From Clostridiaceae bacterium AM27-36LB (GTDB taxonomy: Bacteria; Bacillota; Clostridia; Lachnospirales; Lachnospiraceae), in the NCBI GenBank assembly GCA_003480725.1, contig QUJQ01000003.1:245082-309081 (forward strand): a DNA stretch of 64,000 bases, read 5' to 3'. Every line of letters starts with the position of its first letter. The stretch's first letter is position 1. This document shows positions 15,702 through 23,969 of this stretch, piece by piece. Under the pieces are notes generated by a model. That model saw nothing but the letters and a program-made list of their open reading frames with translations, was not told where the DNA came from and did no database searches. The translations under genes were made by a program, and so were the position numbers.

Positions 15702-18623
15702 TTATGCACCAAACAAACGGAACGTGGTGTCAAACAATTCCTTTTCTTTTTCGATCTTACTCTCATTTCCAATGGCACAGAATGCACCTTCCTCAAGAAG
15801 CTCACGGATACCATCTGAAAGTGCCCGGATATCCTCCGGCTGTGCGTCCAGCACCTCATCCCTGCATTTCTGAATATCTTCAAGGGTTGTCTGTGTCAGC
15901 CAGGATGCAAGACCACGGCTGCCTTCCATGGCTGGTGTCCGCGGAGTATCCATATCACTGATAGTTCCGATAATATATTTGGTCATATCACGCTCAGATG
16001 CATCAAACTGTTCCACATATTCCGGTGTATGCTCGAATACCTCATTGGTCTGTCCAAGATTCGGGTCACGGTAGGATACCAGATAGCTGTCTCCATAAGT
16101 ACCAAATCCACTCATACAGCCATAAGCGCCGCCCTTCACACGCACCTGGATCCACAGATAATCGTAGCTTAAGATCACTTTCAGGATTCGATATGTGCCA
16201 TGATACTTCTTAATGTGTCCAGCTCTCGCCACATACTGAACAGCTGACGGAGTCTTGATACCTTCCCTTTTTGCCGGACGTTTCAGAAGTTCTTCGGTTC
16301 TGGTTCTCTCTGGAACCGGTAAGGTATTCAGACATGCCTTCAGTGCCGGGAGTTCCTTCTTCACGGCTTCTAGTCCATCTGTTTCAGATGTGCAGCTTAC
16401 GATCAGATTTTCCGGACGAAGCACATACTGCATCACCAGCTTCAGATTTTCCACGATCTGATCTTTCTTCTCTTCAAAATGCTTTTCCAGTTGTTCGATC
16501 AATCCGTAAAATGCAATACCACTGATCTGATCGGTCACCCAGGAAGAATCTGAAAATTCTGCCATCGCCCGCACTGCCGCTGCGGAGTGTCCGGAACCAG
16601 TCAGATACATCTGTAATCTTGATTTCACCTGTGCCACGATCTCATAGAGACGTTTGGTGTCGGTAAGCTTGGTTCGGCTTAAGATCTCACGCATCATGGC
16701 AAATCCAAAGTCTGTATCTGAAACCAGTGCCTTGCAGCGCAGCTCCACCATGATCCGGTATTTTTCCGGCTCCCTCATATTTCCGTACAGATTTACGGTA
16801 GAAGTGATGCCTCCGGTATGGCAGTTGATCTCGTTGAACAACTCACCATAGTTATAATTATCCGTATCCATATATCCCAGCACATGTTTTAACAGACCAA
16901 GATACGGAATCAGATCCGCCGGTACCTCTTTGGCATCAAACAACAGTCTGATGTAGTTGATGCCGGAGGTAAACAGATTCTGATGAAGAACGGTAGTTCC
17001 TTCCACATTCAGCTCTTCATTGATAAACGGAGCTGCCTCCCGCTTAATATCCTCTCTTGCCAGCATAGGGATCTTTTCCAGATCTGCCTGTGGTGATGGC
17101 TCATCCTGATATTCCTTCAGATCTTTTGTCTGTGCTGCCAATGCTATCAGTTCTTCTTCTGACAGACTGTCTTTGTAGGCTTTTAGCTTCTCTGCCAGTG
17201 CTTCCTGCTGCTTTGCTTCCAGACCAGGTACCGGTTTTAATACCAGAAGAGCTCCATGTGGATTATCAAGGATCCAGGTCCTGATCAAAGCTTCAAAATA
17301 GCCTTCATCCAGCTTTTCTCTCATCTTTGCAAAACGATCTAATGCGATCAGATGAAGGAACGGCTGGTTCTCATCATAGAGCCAGCTATCAAACATCTGT
17401 AATCCGTACATAAGTCCTCTTGGAAAATTCCCAAAATCTGCCTCTCTGTAACGAAATTCATAGTAGTTGATGCCAGCCAGCAGAGCCTTCCGGTCAAATC
17501 CGTTCTTCACAATTCCTTCCAGTGTCTCTCTGACCACTTTCATGAATTCGTCCTTCTGGTCTTCTCTTGCATGCTTTGCGATCACAGAAAAATACGGCTG
17601 CGCAATACCATTTTCATAAGAGCTTAAAATGTCTTTTCCAATTCCTGCATCCAGCAGAGCTTTTTTAAGCGGTGCTCCCGGTGCAGACAGCAGGGCATAT
17701 TCCAGCACCTGAAATGCCAGATAAAGATCTGCGTCCAGCGAGGTTCCAACCACTGTGCTGTAAGATAAATATGCCTGTGCATCATCGGTCTCTTCCTCTG
17801 ACACCGGATATTCCACGGTCTTCTCCACCGGCTTTGCAAATGGCTTCTGCAGGGCAATGCTGGAATCCATCTCCAGATACTCATAATGGCTTAAATATTT
17901 CTCATCGATCCATGTCAGCTTCTCTGCCATATCCATATCGCCATACAGATAGATGTAGCAGTTGGACGGATGATAGTATTTTCTGTGGAAATCAAGAAAT
18001 GCCTCGTACGTCAGCTCCGGAATCACTTTCGGGTCTCCGCCGGACTCATGGAAATATGGCGTATCCGGGTACAGTACCCGCATGATCTCACTGTCCAACA
18101 TATCTTCCGGTGAAGACAATGCACCCTTCATTTCATTATAGACCACTCCATTGTAGATCAGCGGACTGTCCGTATTTTCCAGCTCATAGTGCCAGCCTTC
18201 CTGACGGAAGATCTTCTCTTCCTTATAAATGTTCGGATGAAATACCGCATCCAGATACACATGCATCAGGTTCTGAAAATCCCGTTCATTGCAGCTTGCC
18301 ACCGGATACACCGTCTTGTCCGGGTAAGTCATGGCATTCAGGAACGTATTCAAGGAACCCTTCACCAGTTCCACGAACGGATCCTTCACCGGAAAATCCG
18401 TGGAGCCGCAGAGAACGGAATGCTCCATAATATGCGGTACACCCGTACTGTCTGATGGCGGTGTGCGAAATCCTATATTAAATACTTTGTTTTCATCATC
18501 ATTAGACAAAAGTGCCACCCTGGCACCTGTCTTTTTATGACGCAGCAGATATCCTACAGAATTCATCTCCGGGATCTGCTGTTTTTCTATCAGTTCATAA
18601 GCTGCTAACTGCTCTACTGTCAT
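15702..18623 (-). CDS. M16C zinc metalloprotease (insulinase / presequence-protease family)
   Basis: 973 residues from ATG 18623; an upstream in-frame ATG (18671) lacks a ribosome-binding site, and family members start near VEQLAAYELIE. The inverted zinc motif HIMEH is at residues 64-68, and the downstream YNEMKGA stretch supplies the third ligand Glu. Three further inactive M16-like domains give the clam-shell that digests short peptides. No signal peptide is seen, so it is likely cytosolic. It lies 12 bp upstream of era on the same strand. Confidence 0.92.
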   Translation of the reverse strand: MTVEQLAAYELIEKQQIPEMNSVGYLLRHKKTGARVALLSNDDENKVFNIGFRTPPSDSTGVPHIMEHSVLCGSTDFPVKDPFVELVKGSLNTFLNAMTYPDKTVYPVASCNERDFQNLMHVYLDAVFHPNIYKEEKIFRQEGWHYELENTDSPLIYNGVVYNEMKGALSSPEDMLDSEIMRVLYPDTPYFHESGGDPKVIPELTYEAFLDFHRKYYHPSNCYIYLYGDMDMAEKLTWIDEKYLSHYEYLEMDSSIALQKPFAKPVEKTVEYPVSEEETDDAQAYLSYSTVVGTSLDADLYLAFQVLEYALLSAPGAPLKKALLDAGIGKDILSSYENGIAQPYFSVIAKHAREDQKDEFMKVVRETLEGIVKNGFDRKALLAGINYYEFRYREADFGNFPRGLMYGLQMFDSWLYDENQPFLHLIALDRFAKMREKLDEGYFEALIRTWILDNPHGALLVLKPVPGLEAKQQEALAEKLKAYKDSLSEEELIALAAQTKDLKEYQDEPSPQADLEKIPMLAREDIKREAAPFINEELNVEGTTVLHQNLFTSGINYIRLLFDAKEVPADLIPYLGLLKHVLGYMDTDNYNYGELFNEINCHTGGITSTVNLYGNMREPEKYRIMVELRCKALVSDTDFGFAMMREILSRTKLTDTKRLYEIVAQVKSRLQMYLTGSGHSAAAVRAMAEFSDSSWVTDQISGIAFYGLIEQLEKHFEEKKDQIVENLKLVMQYVLRPENLIVSCTSETDGLEAVKKELPALKACLNTLPVPERTRTEELLKRPAKREGIKTPSAVQYVARAGHIKKYHGTYRILKVILSYDYLWIQVRVKGGAYGCMSGFGTYGDSYLVSYRDPNLGQTNEVFEHTPEYVEQFDASERDMTKYIIGTISDMDTPRTPAMEGSRGLASWLTQTTLEDIQKCRDEVLDAQPEDIRALSDGIRELLEEGAFCAIGNESKIEKEKELFDTTFRLFGA

Positions 18624-18746
18624 AAATCTTGTATGACCTCCATGTTCTTTTCTTCTGTGTAGTATATACATTCTTTATGAGTATAACACAGGATGGGTGG
18701 ATTTTCCATGGAGGAAATCGCGATATTTTTCTTCACAAACACATGC

Positions 18747-18790
18747 AAAAAAAGTGAATTTTCACTTTTTTCAGTGAAAATTCACTTTTT
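18747..18790 (-). terminator. A/T-rich nested hairpin terminator of cbiK
   Basis: GTGAATTTTCACT and AGTGAAAATTCAC pair around a TTTTTTC-type loop, and each arm is itself a near-palindrome. Runs of T flank both ends, so it could terminate in both directions: after cbiK on the minus strand and against transcripts leaving the M16 side. Confidence 0.75.
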
Positions 18791-18797
18791 ATCACTT

Positions 18798-19571
18798 CTA
18801 CGCTTCCAATGCATGTTTCACATAGATCTGTCGAACCGCTGGGTATTCACCCAATCCTTTCAAGATGCATTCTACTTCATATCCGGCTTTTTCAAATGTG
18901 CTTTTCCAGGAATCATCCTCATCGCCTGACATATCATTTATAGCATGGTCTCCTGCCACCACCATAAACGGTGCAAGAATGACTCTTTTCACATGCAACG
19001 CCTGAATCTTCTCAAGCAAAGTGTCCAAAGATGGTTCTGCTTCCACTGTTCCCATAAATACCTGTGGATATCCCAGTTTCTTCAGCCGCTGATCCAGTTC
19101 TGTATAAACACTGTTACTATCATGAGGGGTTCCATGTCCCATAAATACAACTGCTTCCTCTTTTTCGATAGTTCCAATCTCTGCCATCACTGCCTGAAGT
19201 ACCTCGTCTGTATCTTCCGAAGTAGTCAGCAGCGGAGTACCAATCTGAACCTGTTCAAACTGACTGCGTCTTTCCAGGACAGCTTCTTTCAGCTGATCAT
19301 ATTCAATTCCTCGGATCACATGGGTTGGCTGCACGATCACATCCGTAATTCCATCTAAAAGCATCTGCTTCATGGCTTCTTCCACGGTGTTGATATGTAC
19401 GTCATCTCTCTTTTCTATTTTTCGGATGATCATACCGCTGGTCCAGGCACGATAGAATGCTCTGTCTGGCATTGCCTTCTGAATATCTGCCTCTATCCGA
19501 TCAATGGTTTTCTCTCTGGTTGCATTTACACTGGTTCCAAAACTCACTACTAAAATTGCTTTTTTCGCCAT
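18798..19571 (-). CDS. cbiK: sirohydrochlorin cobaltochelatase (CbiK type)
   Basis: 257 residues. Inserts Co2+ into sirohydrochlorin in the anaerobic cobalamin route. The start AILVVSFGTSVNATREKTID is the CbiK signature. FMGHGTPHDSN and VVAGDHAINDM hold the two catalytic His residues that bind the metal, and the QPTHVIRGIEYD region is conserved. No signal peptide, so it is the cytosolic form. No other cobalamin genes are in the window, and I found no B12 riboswitch in the 520 bp upstream. A heme or siroheme role is a possible alternative. Confidence 0.92.
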   Translation of the reverse strand: MAKKAILVVSFGTSVNATREKTIDRIEADIQKAMPDRAFYRAWTSGMIIRKIEKRDDVHINTVEEAMKQMLLDGITDVIVQPTHVIRGIEYDQLKEAVLERRSQFEQVQIGTPLLTTSEDTDEVLQAVMAEIGTIEKEEAVVFMGHGTPHDSNSVYTELDQRLKKLGYPQVFMGTVEAEPSLDTLLEKIQALHVKRVILAPFMVVAGDHAINDMSGDEDDSWKSTFEKAGYEVECILKGLGEYPAVRQIYVKHALEA

Positions 19572-19690
19572 ACGATAGATACTCCTTGATTTGATTTCTA
19601 CTATTACTTAGTGTAGCCTGATTCGGCAAAAAAGTCTATAACCCGAATTGGAATAGCTCAAAGACACAGACCTTATATCCACCGCAGGCA

Positions 19691-19806
19691 GCATGTGCAG
19701 AGGAACCGCTCCCGCTAATTCCTCGTCCAGCGGTACTAAGCTTCGACCTTCGCCAGAGGCTCGGTCGGAAGCAAGTACCGGGACTCCGGACGTCCCCTGC
19801 ACATGC
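19691..19806. repeat. structured dispersed repeat, copy 1
   Basis: Closed by a perfect 10-bp outer stem (GCATGTGCAG / CTGCACATGC). Inside is a core also found at 61972-62107: GGAACCGCTC, CGCTAA, TCCTCGTCCAGCGGTACTAA on the left, and AAGTACCGGGACT, CGGACGT on the right. Between them is a variable hairpin (CTTCGACC / GGTCGGAAG). Conserved core, different outer stem and different apical hairpin point to selection on RNA shape. I cannot match it to a named RNA family. Confidence 0.7.
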
Positions 19807-19938
19807 AGACCTGCGGCAGCTACAAGTTCTATGCACCGTAACAGCTCGCGAATGCAGCAGAAAAGCTCCCAAAACTTGCAACAGCCCAGGGCGATAGAAA
19901 TAAACTGCGCTGCTATGACTTGGAGCGAACGAAGTGAG

Positions 19939-19996
19939 CTCCGTGTGTCGGCTGGTGCGTACACTGCAAGTGTACGTATCCAGACGATACACAGAG
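19939..19996. repeat. 58-bp imperfect hairpin
   Basis: CTC-GTGT-TCG-CTGG pairs with CCAG-CGA-ACAC-GAG, then an inner perfect 8-bp stem CGTACACT / AGTGTACG with a 3-nt loop. Very stable in either strand's RNA. No T-run follows, so it is not a simple terminator. Confidence 0.65.
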
Positions 19997-20093
19997 CTTA
20001 GTTTGTCCGATACACGTCATACGAGCTTTTATTCTATCACCCGGGGCTACCGCAAGACTTTATCCGAGCTTTTTTGCTGCTACAATGAAGTAT

Positions 20094-20354
20094 TTACAGC
20101 ATTGACTCCGGCTTAAACAGTGATCTCACCTGTTCGATTTCTTCTCTGCTTGCTGGCGCCGCGGGCACATAATAGGATTTCTCTCTGGCGATCTGATAGA
20201 TCTGCTCCTGAGCAGCCTCTGCCTTATTTCTCATCTGCTTCAGTGTCTGTTTAAGCTTCGGATCCTCGCTCTGAGAAATATACTCCGCATACATTTTCAG
20301 TTCTCCGTTGATACCGGTCAGTGTATCACTGACCATGGTCTTTTCATCCATCAT
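20094..20354 (-). CDS. small CotF-like coat protein
   Basis: 86 residues, two long amphipathic helices followed by a short tail. The stretch SDTLTGINGELKMYAEYI through EQIYQIAREKSYYVP resembles the Coat_F domain of Bacillus spore coat protein CotF, including the terminal Tyr-Tyr-x-Pro. Likely a spore-associated helical protein. The gene follows the 61-residue helical protein by 12 bp on the same strand, so the two are one transcript. Confidence 0.65.
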   Translation of the reverse strand: MMDEKTMVSDTLTGINGELKMYAEYISQSEDPKLKQTLKQMRNKAEAAQEQIYQIAREKSYYVPAAPASREEIEQVRSLFKPESML

Positions 20355-20366
20355 GATCTGTTCCTC

Positions 20367-20552
20367 CTATTTCAAGAATCCCATAAGCTGCTGTTTGTTT
20401 TCTTTGGCAGACTGAGCCGCCTGCTCAAAATACTGTCGGACCTGGCTGTCAGTTGCTTCCTGCGCATATGCAGAAAATTTTGCATGACAGGTCTCGCTGC
20501 CGCCGATCAGATGACGAAGATTCTGTACATCCAGTTCTGATAACTGTGCCAT
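20367..20552 (-). CDS. small ferritin-like/coat-like helical protein
   Basis: 61 residues, two helices with spacing like half of a ferritin-type or Coat_F bundle (LDVQNLRHLIGG, then DSQVRQYFEQAAQSAKENK). It may pair with the downstream CotF-like protein. Start ATG 20552 has AGGAGG at 9 nt. That Shine-Dalgarno lies in the arm of a long hairpin (20562-20612). A sigma-G-like -10 box upstream fits a forespore gene. Confidence 0.6.
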   Translation of the reverse strand: MAQLSELDVQNLRHLIGGSETCHAKFSAYAQEATDSQVRQYFEQAAQSAKENKQQLMGFLK

Positions 20553-20561
20553 AATAAAATA

Positions 20562-20612
20562 CCTCCTTGTGAACCATACTGATTACGGCAGTAGTATGTG
20601 TTCACAGGGAGG
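20562..20612 (-). promoter_or_regulatory. inverted repeat masking the Shine-Dalgarno, with a sporulation-type promoter across its left arm
   Basis: In RNA of the minus strand, CCUCC-C-UGUGAAC-CAUACU pairs with AGUAUG-GUUCACA-A-GGAGG, giving about 18 pairs; the last five are the Shine-Dalgarno of the 61-residue protein. CATACTA (20592-20598) matches the sigma-G -10 consensus, with a weak TTATG -35 (20617-20621) at 18 bp. A start near 20585 would leave out the left arm. Confidence 0.6.
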
Positions 20613-20664
20613 TTTTCATAACATTTAAAATTTTCCAGAATTCCTGTACCGGACTCTGTATCAT

Positions 20665-22101
20665 CTACATTTCATCATATAATTTTTCATATTCTTTTGC
20701 AGAATGGCTCCAGGAGAAATCTGCTTTCATGGCACGCTCTGCGATCTTATTCCAGGAACGCTTTCTGTCATAGTAGATCTCCTCCGCATAGCGGATCGCA
20801 CCCAGCATCTCATGAGCATTGTAATTGGTGAAGGAGAATCCGGTTCCGGTCTCCTCATACTCATTGTACGGCTCCACGGTATCTTTCAGTCCACCGGTCT
20901 CACGAACGATCGGCAGTGTTCCATAACGCAGACTCATGAGCTGACTCAATCCACACGGTTCGAACAGAGACGGCATCAGGAATGCATCGCTGGCTGCATA
21001 GATCTTATGCGACATCTCGTTGGAATAATAGATGCAGGCTGCCACTTTGTCGCCATATTTCCATGCGAAATGACGAAACATATTCTCATAACGCTCCTCT
21101 CCGGTTCCCAGCACCACGATCTGTACTGCATCCTGGCAGAGCTCATCCATAATACAGTCGATCAGGTCAAATCCCTTCTGATCTGTCAGTCGGGATACAA
21201 TACCGATCATCATGGCTTTCTTATCCTGCGCAAGTCCAAGCTCCTTCTGAAGCTCCAGCTTGTTCTTTACCTTTTCCTTACGGAAATTGTCCACGGAATA
21301 ATTCTTATAAATATGTTCGTCCGTCTGTGGATTCCACTCGTCATAGTCAAGACCATTGACAATTCCGGTCAGTTGTCCGGCTCTGGCACGCATGAGCCCA
21401 TCCAGATGCTCTCCGAAGAACGGAGTCTTGATCTCCTCAGCATAGGTACGGCTCACCGTCGTGATCCGGTCTGCATAGACGATGCCTCCCTTTAAGTAAT
21501 TGGCATCTCCAAATGCTTCCAGCTTGTCTGCTGTAAAATAAGACATATCAAGTCCGGTCGCATCCTGCACGGTCGGGATATTCCAGACACCCTGGAATTT
21601 CAGATTATGGATGGTCATCACTGATTTCATATTGGAATAAAATCCACCTTCGTGGAAACTGTCTTTTAAGTATACCGGCACCAGACCTGTCTGCCAGTCA
21701 TGACAGTGAATGATGTCCGGCTGATATCCTACTACTGGCAGGATAGACAGAGCCGCTCTGGAAAAGAATGCGAACTTTTCCACATCTTCATGGATGTAGC
21801 CATATGGTTTATCCCCATTAAAATAATATTCATTGTCGATGAAATAATAATGAATCCCCGCATATTCCATCTCCATGATTCCCACATACTGGCTTCTCCA
21901 TGCCATATCCATATAAAAACTTGTTACAAACTGCATGCGTTCTTTCCATTTTGCAGGAATAAACCGATAGTTCGGAAGTATCACACGAACCTCGTATTTT
22001 TCTTTATCAAAATATTTCGGAAGTGCACCAACAACGTCTGCAAGACCCCCCGTCTTCACAAATGGAACGCATTCTGATGCAACAAAAAGTATTTTCTTCA
22101 T
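20665..22101 (-). CDS. glgA: glycogen synthase (ADP-glucose)
   Basis: 478 residues, a GT5 glucosyltransferase that extends alpha-1,4-glucan from ADP-glucose. The N-terminal SECVPFVKTGGLADVVGALP contains the KTGGL ADP-glucose loop. The C-terminal half of the GT-B fold has SLFEPCGLSQLMSLRYGTLPIV with the Glu of the nucleotide site. Cytosolic. Start ATG follows GGAGGGGAAGCG. It stands alone here; the branching enzyme glgB lies 20 kb away. No terminator is obvious before the coat-like gene, whose ribosome-binding site is in a hairpin. Confidence 0.97.
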   Translation of the reverse strand: MKKILFVASECVPFVKTGGLADVVGALPKYFDKEKYEVRVILPNYRFIPAKWKERMQFVTSFYMDMAWRSQYVGIMEMEYAGIHYYFIDNEYYFNGDKPYGYIHEDVEKFAFFSRAALSILPVVGYQPDIIHCHDWQTGLVPVYLKDSFHEGGFYSNMKSVMTIHNLKFQGVWNIPTVQDATGLDMSYFTADKLEAFGDANYLKGGIVYADRITTVSRTYAEEIKTPFFGEHLDGLMRARAGQLTGIVNGLDYDEWNPQTDEHIYKNYSVDNFRKEKVKNKLELQKELGLAQDKKAMMIGIVSRLTDQKGFDLIDCIMDELCQDAVQIVVLGTGEERYENMFRHFAWKYGDKVAACIYYSNEMSHKIYAASDAFLMPSLFEPCGLSQLMSLRYGTLPIVRETGGLKDTVEPYNEYEETGTGFSFTNYNAHEMLGAIRYAEEIYYDRKRSWNKIAERAMKADFSWSHSAKEYEKLYDEM

Positions 22102-22177
22102 CGCTTCCCCTCCAGTTTTTATACTCTCGTATTATTATACCGCAAAGAGAAGTTCTTTGAAAGAAGTTTTCATCCGG

Positions 22178-22990
22178 TTATGCTCTCTTTTTATAATCCA
22201 GTCGGATCTTGTCGGCAATCAATGCGATAAATTCTGAGTTGGTAGGCTTTCCTTTCCCAACACTGACCGTATATCCAAATAATTCATCAATGGTATCCAT
22301 CTTTCCACGACTCCATGCTACTTCAATAGCATGACGGATGGCCCGTTCCACACGGCTTGGTGTAGTCTGATGATTTTTTGCAATAGTCGGATACAGAATC
22401 TTGGTAATCGAATTCAACATGTTCATATCCTCTACTGCCATCATGATGGCATCCCGCAGATAATGGTATCCTTTGATATGAGCCGGAACACCGATCTCAT
22501 GGATCATATTGGTCACATCTGTCTCCAGATTCCGTTCCACATATTCTTTTTTATTTTCATAGGGAACCACTTTCCTGCTTTCTGTGCGGATCTCAGATCG
22601 CACTTTCGTTCCTGCATGCTTCAAGCTCTGGATCCGGTTCAGCAGCATCTCATGGTCAAAAGGTTTCATAATATAGTAACTTGCGCCTAACAGAAATGCA
22701 TCTTCTGTGATCCGTTCCTGTCCAATGGCGGATACAACAACAAACTCCGGCTTCTTTTTAATCTTCGTATCCTGGCTGATCCGCTCCATCACAGACAGTC
22801 CGTCCAGCTTTGGCATAATGATATCCAGCAGCATAATGTCCGGCCCTTTGTCCCGGATCAGCTGACAGGCTTCCTCTCCATTGTGGGCGATTCCCACAAC
22901 CTGCAGATCCTCATCCTGTTTCATGATCTCGCTTAAAATCTCTGTCATTCTTTCATTATCATCTGCAATCGCAACGCTCCATTTGCTCAT
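22178..22990 (-). CDS. spo0A: sporulation master regulator Spo0A
   Basis: 270 residues. The N-terminal receiver has the acidic pair at Asp10-Asp11 and the phospho-acceptor Asp in MLLDIIMP near residue 56. The C-terminal Spo0A domain contains the recognition helix region [20 protein letters not shown] and the [16 protein letters not shown] end. Phosphorylated Spo0A controls entry into sporulation by binding TGTCGAA boxes. Two such boxes and a TTGTCA-17-TATAAT promoter lie upstream, suggesting autoregulation. The ATG at 22990 has GGAGG at 7 nt; a TTG six bases earlier is unlikely. spoIVB is not adjacent. Confidence 0.97.
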   Translation of the reverse strand: MSKWSVAIADDNERMTEILSEIMKQDEDLQVVGIAHNGEEACQLIRDKGPDIMLLDIIMPKLDGLSVMERISQDTKIKKKPEFVVVSAIGQERITEDAFLLGASYYIMKPFDHEMLLNRIQSLKHAGTKVRSEIRTESRKVVPYENKKEYVERNLETDVTNMIHEIGVPAHIKGYHYLRDAIMMAVEDMNMLNSITKILYPTIAKNHQTTPSRVERAIRHAIEVAWSRGKMDTIDELFGYTVSVGKGKPTNSEFIALIADKIRLDYKKRA

Positions 22991-23060
22991 ATACAAACCT
23001 CCCCACTATCCTATTGGATTTCTACATCCTTATACAAAACGTATCAGCATTTACAGTCAG

Positions 23061-23089
23061 ATTATAAAAAAGGCTGTAGTATCTGACAA
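23061..23089 (-). promoter_or_regulatory. spo0A promoter
   Basis: On the minus strand TTGTCA (23084-23089), a 17-bp spacer and TATAAT (23061-23066), about 70 bp upstream of the spo0A ATG. Confidence 0.7.
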
Positions 23090-23108
23090 GCTCATCCCGT
23101 CTACCGGT

Positions 23109-23128
23109 TTCGACAGTCATTTTCGACA
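23109..23128 (-). promoter_or_regulatory. two perfect 0A boxes upstream of spo0A
   Basis: TGTCGAA occurs twice on the minus strand (23122-23128 and 23109-23115), 13 bp apart, 20 to 40 bp upstream of the -35 box. Position and spacing fit activation by Spo0A~P of its own gene. Confidence 0.75.
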
Positions 23129-23144
23129 AGCCCAATATCTCCTG

Positions 23145-23969
23145 TCAACTATCTTCAAACCGGTGAAAGGTCTGGTGATACAGATGCCCATTGGTAAATT
23201 CAGCCCAGCTGTAATTGGACATATATTCACCTCGATAAGCATTGACTGCTGCCACGTTTCCATCAATAAATTCATACAGATCACAACAGATCTTTGAGAC
23301 ATCCACAGCTGTCCTGTTCCTTGATTTGACCAGAACATCTGTCACCCCGGCCTTCCTCAGGGTCTTTCGAAGAGATGAAATGATCGTCTGTACACTTCGG
23401 ATCTTGCTGTCATCGTCCCACAATGCCAGGGCGATCTCCGCCGTTGTCGCGGATGCTCCCCGCTTGTCTACCAGATATGCCATCAGCTCCCGTGCTTTTT
23501 TCCGTTCCCATACCAGCGGTTTGTTATTCACAAATACTTCAAATTCGCCAAATGTCTGCACTCTTACCACAACTCCGGACTTTTTTGACGGCTTGGTCAG
23601 AATCTGATCCAGCTGCCGCAGCACATCCCGGATGTCTCCTTCACTGACTGGCTTTAGCAAGTAACCTACTGCATGGACGGAAAATGCTTCCATAGCATAA
23701 TCCGAATAAGCGGTGCAGAAGATCACCTTTGTCTCCGGGCTTCTTTCTCTGATGTCCTTGGCCAGTTCAATTCCTGACATCCCACGCAGCTTGATATCCA
23801 GAAATGCATAGGCGATGGATCCCTTCTCCTGTGCATCCAGCCATTCCATCACATCATCCACTTCATCAAATCCGCTGACTCGATATTCCGGTTTCTCAAA
23901 TATGCGTTTCAGATTTTCTGTCAACTGCCACAGCATCAAAGGCTCATCATCAACTGCCAGTATATTCAT
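23145..23969 (-). CDS. response regulator with winged-helix (SARP-like) output domain
   Basis: 274 residues. Receiver residues 1-120 with acidic pocket Asp7-Asp8, phospho-acceptor Asp58 (AFLDIKLRG) and conserved Lys (LLKPV). The output part (about 135-230) looks like an OmpR/SARP winged helix (FGEFEVFVNNKPLVWERKKARELMAYL) with a short C-terminal tail instead of a full tetratricopeptide activator domain. It is a DNA-binding regulator; targets are unknown. Its start overlaps the kinase gene by 20 bp, so the two are translationally coupled. Confidence 0.88.
   Translation of the reverse strand: MNILAVDDEPLMLWQLTENLKRIFEKPEYRVSGFDEVDDVMEWLDAQEKGSIAYAFLDIKLRGMSGIELAKDIRERSPETKVIFCTAYSDYAMEAFSVHAVGYLLKPVSEGDIRDVLRQLDQILTKPSKKSGVVVRVQTFGEFEVFVNNKPLVWERKKARELMAYLVDKRGASATTAEIALALWDDDSKIRSVQTIISSLRKTLRKAGVTDVLVKSRNRTAVDVSKICCDLYEFIDGNVAAVNAYRGEYMSNYSWAEFTNGHLYHQTFHRFEDS

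Larger units (their letters stand above)
19608..20040. repeat. repeat-dense non-coding region between cbiK and the coat-like genes
   Basis: The 520 bp between cbiK and the coat-like gene hold no credible gene but several strong dyads: the conserved element at 19691-19806, a GGAGC/GCTCC hairpin at 19922-19942 and a 58-bp imperfect hairpin at 19939-19996. Short frames through it encode only repeat-derived peptides. Density of secondary structure suggests a non-coding RNA or a decayed miniature repeat element. Confidence 0.6.

Noticed and set aside
19608..19964. Small proteins containing LVPLDEELAGAVP on the minus strand
   Set aside because: The similarity to the frame at 61953-62144 comes from the shared structured repeat, not from conserved protein coding; stems covary while the peptide differs elsewhere.
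19572..20093. A cobalamin riboswitch before cbiK
   Set aside because: I looked for the B12-box and its conserved core on both strands and did not see them; the structure there belongs to the repeat.
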